DNA of 64,000 bases from Sthenelais limicola. Taxonomy: Eukaryota > Annelida > Polychaeta > Phyllodocida > Sigalionidae. The notes under the pieces are model-generated. The model saw only the letters and a list, made by a program, of their open reading frames with translations, ran no database searches and was not told where the DNA came from. The translations under genes and the position numbers were made by a program. The stretch is taken from assembly GCA_942159475.1 (NCBI GenBank), contig OW804094.1, forward strand, positions 25,032,366 to 25,096,365, in the 5' to 3' direction. Positions 22,511 through 30,555 of the stretch are shown here, in pieces. Each line of letters begins with the position of its first letter. Within the stretch, counting starts at the first letter, position 1.

Positions 22511-22528
22511 TGGTGCCGTGACCTCGAG
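22511..22528 (+). other. Primer-binding site, tRNA-His type
   Basis: Two bases after the LTR comes TGGTGCCGTGACCTCGAG. Its first 12 bases are complementary to the 3' end expected for animal tRNA-His (acceptor stem beginning GCCGTGA, then ACCA). Pairing weakens after base 12. This would prime minus-strand DNA synthesis. Confidence 0.7.
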
Positions 22529-22608
22529 CACAGACCTCCGTGTTGATCTGATCTGACGGATTGCATAATCCGTGTTTGGCTTTCTGGACACTTTTTCTTG
22601 GCAAGAAA

Positions 22609-24873
22609 ATGTCCGGTTCTGAACCTGACCCGAGTCAAGTTCAACCACTGGTTCCGGGAACAGTGGCTGTTCTGATGGAGGATGTTGGTGTAGGAGATTC
22701 AGCTCCCTCTGAATCCGAGGCCTATGAGACCGGGAAAGACGAGGTCCATAGGGGCTATGGAAACTACAGGGATTGTCCTGAGTCTGACAGTTCGGACTCT
22801 GAGGATGGTAGGAGTCAAGTATGTCTCCTCCGGTTGCAATTGCTTAATTCCAAAGCGGATTTCCATCGTGAGAGAGAGAGGTGCAGTAATTTTGCTAATC
22901 AAATGAGACAGTTGATTACCCAAAATCAAGACCTGCAGGCAACTTTGGATATGGTTTCATCGCAGTCGCAGGAATCTACCCGCAAGTTGCAGGTTGAGAA
23001 TGAAAAGCTAAGAAATGAGGTGTCTAGGGTTGATGATTTGTCACGCCTTCACAATATGGGGGATGATGACTCTCCTCAGACACTTGATCCATTCTTGCCG
23101 TTCCAGCAGATAATGGCGAATGCTTTGTCTCAGGCAGAGATGGCTGACTCTGAAAGGATGCCTCCTGTCTGCTCAACCTTCGCAGAGGGTGCTGTTGGAT
23201 TTGGTCCGAGAGGACCCAAACCTCCCTTGAATTTCATGGCTTCTCCTGTTAATACTATGGGAGAGTCAGCAAAGAAGGTGACGTTTGATGAACGGGCTTT
23301 GTCCGGCGGATCTACTTCATCCCCTGCTGGGAGTTATGTTACCTCTGGTAAATCGATTAAAGTGCTTGTTCACTCGCCTACACAGACTGTTGTGATCCCT
23401 CCGGGAGGAGCAGGTTGTTCGGATAGTTGGTCACAGACTTTGGATGAGGAGTCCGCTTCCCCAACTGCATTGGTACTTAATCAGACATCTGTGAAAGTTG
23501 CCAAAGCTGAGGAGTTGCCGGACAAAGGTCTTGTGAGAACGGAGACTAAGAAGAGTGTTTCTGTGAAGTATCCGGGTAAAGTTGCTACCACTACTGCAAG
23601 AGGACAGGTGATTGGAGACAAGTATGTCCCTACGCCTGAAACACCTGAAGCACCTGAAGCACAGGAAGCTGGGGCAGTTGGTGGTAGCCCTCCTGTTGGA
23701 GCAGCTCCTGCTGGGGATCCCTCAGATCCCTCCAGTAGTTCTTCCAATTCTAGCTCTGAAGATAGGAAGAGAAAGAAGAGGAAGGACAAGAAGAAGAAGA
23801 AAAAGTCAAAGAAGTCTAGAGAAAGACGTGATATTAAGATGAAGGACCGTTCATTAGTTCAAGGTTTGAACTATGATGGCTCTGATGAATCTGATGCAGA
23901 TTTTGAATATGAGTGTAGTGCTACACGAAAATCAACTTCTGCCCGCCCGCCAATCATCAAGGTGTGGGATGAGAAGGATCCTTGGCGCGTGTACCTGGCA
24001 GAAATGAAGGTACTGGCTCGCGCTTACAACTGGACTGAGGAGGAATTCCTTCAGCAATTGATTACGGGGACACGACGTCCGCTTGCAGAAATGGGCGATT
24101 TGCCAGTTGATCTGAATCTCAGAAGTTTTGTGGCACATATGGATGTCAACTTTGGAGAACGATCTAAGAGCATTAAGCAGTCCGAATTCTACAATTGCAG
24201 GCAGACACCTAAGCAGACGCCTAGGCAGTTTGCTACGGAAGTGGCCAAACGTGGTCGATATGCTTTTGGAACGAAGATGGACGGGACTCTTCGTTCAATA
24301 TCCCTCCGGATTTATCTTAGGGGATTGTCGAATGTAGAAATGGCTAATTGGGTGCGCTTCAGGCAACCACACGACCTGCAGGAAGCCATCCACTGGGCAG
24401 AGACGTGGGAGAGTTGTGATTTGGATGCAACTTCTACAGCCATGGTCCAGGAGGCAGCTGTGGTTCCGGACAGGAGAGAAGTTAGTCAGTTGGACACCAC
24501 TAAGCGGGGAGAAAAGAAAAAGACAAAGAGAGCAGTGACTCAGGTCGTTGAGGCGTTGCAAACTGCAGCTAATTCCTCGTCCGAATCTGGGAGCGAGGAT
24601 GTTGGCTCTGTTATCATCCAAGCTCTCCAGACTTGGCGAGATCGCCGGAAGAACGGACAGTATGGGTCTACTAGCTCTGAGAAGAGAGAAGAAAGGCCTA
24701 GGTTTAACCCTAGATCTTCTCGTAAACCCTTCAAGCCTAGGTGTTATTTCTGTGGGGATGAGGGCCATTATATTGCCGATTGCCCCAAGAGAAAGGCTGG
24801 TCAGGGACAGGCGGGTTCGACTGAAGCTAAGGCTACAGGGGAGAACTCGGAAAACACCAATCAACCCTCATAA
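22609..24873 (+). CDS. gag: Gag polyprotein (capsid and nucleocapsid)
   Basis: This is a structural protein of 754 residues, starting at ATG 22609 in the context AAGAAAATGTCC. The frame is open further upstream but without another ATG. Residues about 80-145 form a likely coiled coil. A Ser/Pro-rich region follows, then a Lys/Arg-rich block (about 385-410), which may be a nuclear-localisation or RNA-binding signal. Residues about 450-605 resemble the retrotransposon gag capsid domain (WRVYLAEMKVLARAYNW). A CCHC zinc knuckle lies at C712, C715, H720 and C725. At 754 residues it is longer than most Ty3/gypsy Gags. The final 43 bases overlap the open pol frame. Confidence 0.93.
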   Translation: MSGSEPDPSQVQPLVPGTVAVLMEDVGVGDSAPSESEAYETGKDEVHRGYGNYRDCPESDSSDSEDGRSQVCLLRLQLLNSKADFHRERERCSNFANQMRQLITQNQDLQATLDMVSSQSQESTRKLQVENEKLRNEVSRVDDLSRLHNMGDDDSPQTLDPFLPFQQIMANALSQAEMADSERMPPVCSTFAEGAVGFGPRGPKPPLNFMASPVNTMGESAKKVTFDERALSGGSTSSPAGSYVTSGKSIKVLVHSPTQTVVIPPGGAGCSDSWSQTLDEESASPTALVLNQTSVKVAKAEELPDKGLVRTETKKSVSVKYPGKVATTTARGQVIGDKYVPTPETPEAPEAQEAGAVGGSPPVGAAPAGDPSDPSSSSSNSSSEDRKRKKRKDKKKKKKSKKSRERRDIKMKDRSLVQGLNYDGSDESDADFEYECSATRKSTSARPPIIKVWDEKDPWRVYLAEMKVLARAYNWTEEEFLQQLITGTRRPLAEMGDLPVDLNLRSFVAHMDVNFGERSKSIKQSEFYNCRQTPKQTPRQFATEVAKRGRYAFGTKMDGTLRSISLRIYLRGLSNVEMANWVRFRQPHDLQEAIHWAETWESCDLDATSTAMVQEAAVVPDRREVSQLDTTKRGEKKKTKRAVTQVVEALQTAANSSSESGSEDVGSVIIQALQTWRDRRKNGQYGSTSSEKREERPRFNPRSSRKPFKPRCYFCGDEGHYIADCPKRKAGQGQAGSTEAKATGENSENTNQPS
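24831..24873 (+). other. gag-pol overlap, probable -1 frameshift region
   Basis: The pol frame is open from 24831 (after TAA 24828-24830) and gag stops at 24871-24873. Ribosomes must therefore shift -1 within these 43 bases or restart downstream, since the first ATG in the pol frame is at 24981. A run G-GAA-AAC at about 24850-24856 is the best slip site seen, but it is not a canonical heptamer. Confidence 0.55.
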
Positions 24874-24881
24874 GAAGCGAG

Positions 24882-27800
24882 GTGGGGGTTGAGCAAAGGA
24901 CGCCGCTTCATGGTACCACAATTCAGCCAGATTTTGTGAGTAGGATAGGAACTGGTGGTGTGGCTCAGGCACCCGTTAGTATGAAGTCTGACTTGGCAAA
25001 AGTTCAGTCGCTTCAGGAAGCGGGAGATGCTAGCTCGTTGCCGGAAAGGAACACCAGTCTGGGTGAGAAGAATTCCCCGGACAGCCCGGAAGATGGTCCC
25101 TTGGTAAGATGGGGACAACCTGGGTACCAGGCTGCTGAAGGGCAGATTGTTGTTGTGGGTAAAAACCCCAACCGGACTGCCCGGATTCAGAAAGTTTCTG
25201 TCTATGAGCCGAACACGCTGAAGATTACGAACAAGATAATTGTTCGTGAGAGATGGTACGCTCCTGTTGGTTTGGGTGAAGGAATAGGTGACTTTTTGGT
25301 GGATCCGGGTGCTACAACTAGCCTGGTGACCAAAAGGTTCTATGACTCTCTCCCTCAGCCACCGCCACTGGTTCCGACCCGGATGGTGTGTGCGATGGGG
25401 AGTGGTATACCCATAACCACGCATGGTAGCGCGCTCTGTCCTTTGGAAATTGCAGGACGGATATACATGATTACGTGTCTTGTCGTCAGCGGCTTGGTTG
25501 GCCCTGAAGATGGGTTATTGGGGGCTGATTTCTATCATGTCCACCGATGTAATCTGTTGGGTTGGTCTGGTGAACTGTATTTAGATAAGCAGGCTGTTTC
25601 AGTGAAGTGTAAACTTTGGAAACATGCCCGGAAGAGTCTGAAACGAACCGTTGTTCAAGCTGTTGAGGTAAAGGAATTTATAGATGGAGGAGAAGTCAAG
25701 CTTTTGGAGCCTGTCCTCCTTCTACCCCGATCTGTAACCCTTGCCAAGATAGACTTGGGCAAAGGCTCAGTCACATCAGAAGGTCTGATGTTCGAGCCTG
25801 ACCAACGATTGCTAAATGAGTTTGCCTTGGGTAGCTTGGACACTTATGTGTCCGGCGACGTTAATTCGTCCGTGGTGGCTTTTAGCAATCCGTCTCCGTC
25901 AACTGTGAGGTTGAATACGAATATGGTGGTTGGTAGAGTGAGCATGGTGTCCCTGGTGACACAAACTCCTCCACCAAGTGAGGAAGAGGATCCGTTGGTG
26001 AAGGCAGCTATTATTAATTCCATTCAGGTGGAGTGTCCAATAGCAGATGATGAACTGGTCGCCCCGGAGATAGTTGTCCCACCTGTGGTGGAAGATCCGT
26101 TGGAGAAGCTTATAAAAGATTCTCACCTGTCTACTAAGGAAGAAAGAGACTTAGCACGGAAACTCTTGTTGGATTTTCAAGACTGTTTTTCGTTGCCTGG
26201 TAACAAGCTGGGATGTACTCATTTGGTGAGTCATGCTATTGATACAGGGGATGCTAATCCCATTAAGCAATCGTACCGGCGGATACCAGTGTCCAAACGA
26301 GCAAAAGCAGAGGAGGAGATCTGGAAGATGTACCGGGAAGGCAGGATTGAGCACAGTAGTAGTCCGTGGGGGGCTCCCATAGTAATGGTTGCCAAGAAAG
26401 ACGGAACACAGAGGTTCTGTGTAGACTACCGCTTGCTCAACTCGGTGACAAAGAAGGACAGCTTTCCTCTTCCTAGGATAGATGAATGTGTTGAAGCCTT
26501 GGGTGGGAACCAATGGTTTTGCACATTGGATTTGGAGAGTGGGTACTGGCAGGTAGCCATGGATGAAGAGAGCAAGCACAAGACCGCTTTCTTGTCCAGT
26601 GTTGGATTGTTTCAGTTCAAAGTTATGGCTTTTGGACTGTGCAATGCCCCTGCTACGTTTCAGCGCATGATGGACCGCATGTTGGACGGATTGCGCTGGA
26701 AATCCTGCTTAGTGTACTTGGATGATGTGGTAGTTTTTGGCAAAACTCTCACTGAATGCTTGGACAACCTGAAGTTGGTGTTGGAAAGGATAAGACAGTA
26801 CGGACTGAAGCTCAAACCTAAGAAGTGCGAGTTATTCCGTAAAGAAGTTATGTATCTTGGACGGATTGTTTCTAGTAAAGGAATCCGGGCTGATCCAAAG
26901 AAGATTGAGAAAGTTCAGAATTGGCCAGTGCCGGCAAATGCTAAGGAAGTAAGACAATTTCTAGGATTCGCATCCTATTACCGGGAATTCCAGCCGAATT
27001 TCGGGGGAATTGTTGCTCCTTTGCAAAAGATTGTTACGGACGCAGGTACGCACAAACGCTATAGCAAGCCTATAGTCTGGACTCCTAAGTGTGATGAAGC
27101 ATTTAAAGCTGTCAAAGCTTTATTGACTACAGCACCTGTTCTTGGATATGCTAGGGAAGTCGGTGACTTCATTCTTGATACCGATGCAAGTGGTTTTGGG
27201 ATGGCCGGCGTGCTTTCTCAGGTGCAGGACGGTAAGGAAGTTGTGTTGGCTTATGCAAGCAACAGTCTCTTGAAGTCACAGAGGAATTACTGTGCTACCA
27301 AAAGGGAATTGCTGGCTGTGCTGACCTACCTGCGCAAATTCCGCCATTATCTATTGGGGAATAGAAACTACTATGTACGGACGGATCATGCTTCTTTGCG
27401 CTGGCTCTTGAATTTCAAGGACCCAGCTGATATGTTGGCTAGGTGGTTACTCACCTTGCAGGAGTATGGATTAGACCAACGGATGATACTCCACCGAGCT
27501 GGATCGAGACACACCAATGCGGACGGATTGTCCAGGATCCCTACCAGAAAATGCGGACGTCCGGATTGTTCTGACTGTGGCATTCATGATGCTGTTGTTG
27601 CAGAAATATCGGTCGTTGCAGAGACTACGGTTACTTTGGGATCCCTAGAGAATAGTATCCGAGTTGCTCAGCAGGAGGACCCTCTCCTGAAACGTGTTAT
27701 GGGCATACTGGATGGTACCAGTCCAGTCCCGGACAAAGAAAAGATGTCCGCGGAATCACAAGAGTTCTGTGTATATGTCCATAATCGTGAGAAAATGGAA

Positions 27801-29480
27801 ATGATAGACGGTGTCTTATGTTTGAGATGGGTATGTAAGAATACCGGACGGACGTATGTTAGGAGGATAGTTCCTGCTTCCATCAGGAAGGAGATCTTCC
27901 TGAGTCTTCATGGTTCTCAGTTAGAAGGCCATTACGGAGAGTTCAAGACTACCTGGAAAGCAAAGATGAAATATTTCTGGCCAGGTATGCGCTATGATCT
28001 GAAAAGATGGCTGAGGGCTTGCCCTACATGCCATACCCGTAAGACAAGGAGTGGAAGGGGAGTAACACCTCTAAAGAAAGAAATCCACGGAGAACGCTGG
28101 AGTAGGTTGGCTTTGGACATCATTGGTCCTTTCAAGACTACCCCAAGAGGCAACAATTACGTAATGGTGGTTATGGACCATTTTTCTAAATGGGCTGAGG
28201 CATACCCCATGCCGGACCATACGGCGGAGACATGTGCTTTGGTTCTGTTTCAGGAATGGATCTTGAGATTCGGGTGTCCGGTGTCTCTACAGACGGACGG
28301 AGCTCCAGAATTCAGATCACGATTGTTACGTAGCTTGCTAGATATGTTGGGGGTGGAGAAGCTAATTACTCTACCGTACAGACCCCGGTCCAATGGCCAG
28401 GCAGAACGGTTCAACAGAGTACTTGTTGAGCAGCTCTTATGCCTGACGGACTACAACGATACAGATTGGGACATGTTAGCACCCTGTATAGCTCACGCTT
28501 ACAGAGGGACGGTACATGCTAGTACTTTGTGTACACCCAACTCTGTAGTTTTTGGATCTGAACTTGTCACTCCTGCGGACTTGGTCCATGGAGTGGAACC
28601 TGGAGGACTTGATTTTCCGTGTCGCCTAGCATACGTCGAAAATCTAAGGCAATGGATGAGGGATGGCCATCGTTTTGTCAGAGACAATCTTGGGGTTGCA
28701 GCTGTGCACCAGAAGAAAGAATTTGACAGGCGTGCCAGACCCAGGCGCTTTGAGAAGGGGGATGTGGTCTATCGTTATTGCCCCCCTAAGGCCAACAAGA
28801 AGATCGGACCGAAGTGGGACGGGCCATTCAAAGTGCGCGGATTCATAGGGGGTACTACCTATGAATTGGAGACCACTGAAGGTATTGTGAGGTACCATGT
28901 AGATTACCTCAAATCAGCTTTTGATGATGATGGTCCTATTCAGGCTGTGAATTTGGATCGAGCTCCAGAGTTCAAGAAGTTGGAGAAAGCTGGTAGAGAC
29001 GTTCTTCGGTGGGAGAGTGGCAAGGTTCTACCTGGTGTGGAATGTCCAGTGAAGAAGAAAAAAGATAAGATTACCATTGGGGTAAAACCCGCTGGTAGGC
29101 CCAAGAGGAAAGCAGGAGAGATATGCCAAGCTAAACCTGATCCGGTCCCAGTTGTTAAGCCTTTAGCTGCTGTAAAGGCTAAGCAAGGTCCGGATAAAAT
29201 GGTTTCTAAAGCTAAGAAGCTGTTAGCTCCTGTTAAAAGGCGTGTAGGCAGGCCTAGAAAGAAAAAGGTAGCAGTTTCAGTTGTTGCTGATCAGCAACCT
29301 CCGCCTGTTACAAATCTGCCAAATGCCTTGAAAAGAAAGAGGGGGAGGCCAAGGAAAATTCCGGATTCTGTCCAGAATATTCCTTGTAACCCCGGACAGA
29401 CTGTGGACAGCCCGCCGAAGGTAATTGCAAGGGGAAGACGCACGCGTAATGCCCCAAACCGGTTGCAATATAAAACCTAG
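24882..29480 (+). CDS. pol: Pol polyprotein: protease, reverse transcriptase, RNase H, integrase with AT-hooks
   Basis: The open frame is intact for 1,532 codons, numbered here from 24882. The retropepsin has D141-P-G-A in place of D-S/T-G, and LLGADF near 212. Reverse transcriptase runs from about 480 to 660 with D550 and Y612-L-D-D615. RNase H has D766 and the TDAS motif. Integrase has a zinc-binding H1010, H1017, C1047, C1050, and a D1079, D1139, E1175 core with 35 residues between the last two. A GPY/F module follows near 1311-1320. The C-terminal tail carries AT-hook-like GRP(R)K motifs at 1405, 1456 and 1488 instead of a chromodomain. It is probably made as a Gag-Pol fusion. There are no internal stops, so it is potentially active. 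Confidence 0.95.
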   Translation: MGVEQRTPLHGTTIQPDFVSRIGTGGVAQAPVSMKSDLAKVQSLQEAGDASSLPERNTSLGEKNSPDSPEDGPLVRWGQPGYQAAEGQIVVVGKNPNRTARIQKVSVYEPNTLKITNKIIVRERWYAPVGLGEGIGDFLVDPGATTSLVTKRFYDSLPQPPPLVPTRMVCAMGSGIPITTHGSALCPLEIAGRIYMITCLVVSGLVGPEDGLLGADFYHVHRCNLLGWSGELYLDKQAVSVKCKLWKHARKSLKRTVVQAVEVKEFIDGGEVKLLEPVLLLPRSVTLAKIDLGKGSVTSEGLMFEPDQRLLNEFALGSLDTYVSGDVNSSVVAFSNPSPSTVRLNTNMVVGRVSMVSLVTQTPPPSEEEDPLVKAAIINSIQVECPIADDELVAPEIVVPPVVEDPLEKLIKDSHLSTKEERDLARKLLLDFQDCFSLPGNKLGCTHLVSHAIDTGDANPIKQSYRRIPVSKRAKAEEEIWKMYREGRIEHSSSPWGAPIVMVAKKDGTQRFCVDYRLLNSVTKKDSFPLPRIDECVEALGGNQWFCTLDLESGYWQVAMDEESKHKTAFLSSVGLFQFKVMAFGLCNAPATFQRMMDRMLDGLRWKSCLVYLDDVVVFGKTLTECLDNLKLVLERIRQYGLKLKPKKCELFRKEVMYLGRIVSSKGIRADPKKIEKVQNWPVPANAKEVRQFLGFASYYREFQPNFGGIVAPLQKIVTDAGTHKRYSKPIVWTPKCDEAFKAVKALLTTAPVLGYAREVGDFILDTDASGFGMAGVLSQVQDGKEVVLAYASNSLLKSQRNYCATKRELLAVLTYLRKFRHYLLGNRNYYVRTDHASLRWLLNFKDPADMLARWLLTLQEYGLDQRMILHRAGSRHTNADGLSRIPTRKCGRPDCSDCGIHDAVVAEISVVAETTVTLGSLENSIRVAQQEDPLLKRVMGILDGTSPVPDKEKMSAESQEFCVYVHNREKMEMIDGVLCLRWVCKNTGRTYVRRIVPASIRKEIFLSLHGSQLEGHYGEFKTTWKAKMKYFWPGMRYDLKRWLRACPTCHTRKTRSGRGVTPLKKEIHGERWSRLALDIIGPFKTTPRGNNYVMVVMDHFSKWAEAYPMPDHTAETCALVLFQEWILRFGCPVSLQTDGAPEFRSRLLRSLLDMLGVEKLITLPYRPRSNGQAERFNRVLVEQLLCLTDYNDTDWDMLAPCIAHAYRGTVHASTLCTPNSVVFGSELVTPADLVHGVEPGGLDFPCRLAYVENLRQWMRDGHRFVRDNLGVAAVHQKKEFDRRARPRRFEKGDVVYRYCPPKANKKIGPKWDGPFKVRGFIGGTTYELETTEGIVRYHVDYLKSAFDDDGPIQAVNLDRAPEFKKLEKAGRDVLRWESGKVLPGVECPVKKKKDKITIGVKPAGRPKRKAGEICQAKPDPVPVVKPLAAVKAKQGPDKMVSKAKKLLAPVKRRVGRPRKKKVAVSVVADQQPPPVTNLPNALKRKRGRPRKIPDSVQNIPCNPGQTVDSPPKVIARGRRTRNAPNRLQYKT

Positions 29481-30528
29481 ACTTGATAAAGTACACCTGG
29501 AGGCTTCTGGGTAGCCTCCTTAAAAAATGACACAACGAGAAGTCGGTGGTTAATTAGTCGGATTTAATTATACCACCCCATTGCGGCATTTGAGTGATTA
29601 AATGACCGGGAAAGGACCCTAAAACCGTCTGCAAGTGTTGCTGAAAATTGTTCTAAGAATGGCTTGGCTTAGGTGTAATCCTAACTTGTAGTAAGTTAGC
29701 TCTCCTTGGAAAGCCTGAATCACCTTTGAAAGTTAGGTGAAATCGCTATGAAACTTGGAATAGTGGACAGTGGGCTTCGCGGACACAGTATCCACTTAGT
29801 CTCAGTGGAAGATCAAGGGGTTTGCAGTAATTACAGCACTGTACAACCTGTTTGTCATGAGAGGAACTGGTCTGGCGAGCCCAGTGGATGCGTGGCGGGA
29901 AGGTAGCGGTTGGCGCTGTGATCGGGTGGTGACTCGGCGGAACTACAGTTACAACGCTGGTCGTGTGTAACGCCTCCGTGTTTCACTCCTTGTCATACTG
30001 CTTCCTGCTCTGCCACGGAGAAGGCAAGTCATTGTGTAAACGGAAGAAAGAAGTGAGTAGAATGGGTTAACACTTGCTTGACATGTACCAATGAACTGTT
30101 GCCTGATAAGAGAATAGTCCTATTCAACGTGTGACAAGTTGTTTGTGGGCTTGAAATGTTTCATTTTAACGTTATAAGGCCGAGACCGCCGGTAGTGGTG
30201 TGGCCGGCCGAGCTTGTTTTGGTTAGTAATGGCTACCATTGGGGTGGAGCATGATGTCGTACGAGACCTTTACACCTCTGTGGGACATGTTTAGTTGGTT
30301 AATTCCAGCCTGCTGACTCTTGTGAAGAGTTCACCTCCATTGAATGCTATTACCACTGTTTATGTTACCTGTCATTTGTTATTCGAGCTTGTGTGGCTTT
30401 GCTTAGGTTGTATGAAATACAGCTAGGCTTGGTTGCCTGTACGCTCACTGTACTGTTACTTGTACTGTCCTGTTCTGTGTTGTGTGTTGTGGAATGAGTG
30501 CTTACAGACGTGTGACCTGTGTTTTCAG
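29481..30528 (+). other. Non-coding interval between pol and ORF3 with a probable 3' splice site
   Basis: About 1 kb without a long frame. It ends in a pyrimidine-leaning stretch and CTGTGTTTTCAG (AG at 30527-30528), 27 bases before the ORF3 ATG. That position fits an acceptor for a spliced subgenomic RNA, as errantiviruses and retroviruses use for their third gene. The donor was not identified. Confidence 0.5.
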
Positions 30529-30555
30529 TTTGTAAGCCAAGCTCGTTTCAACAAG

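Noticed and set aside
24295..24864. 189-codon antisense frame in gag
   Set aside because: Shadow of the gag coding frame, with no promoter or motif of its own.
30433..30555. Upstream extension of ORF3 (41 codons, Cys/Leu-rich) considered as a signal peptide of an envelope protein
   Set aside because: It has no ATG start and is interrupted by the probable splice acceptor at 30528. The rest of the protein lacks a transmembrane segment.
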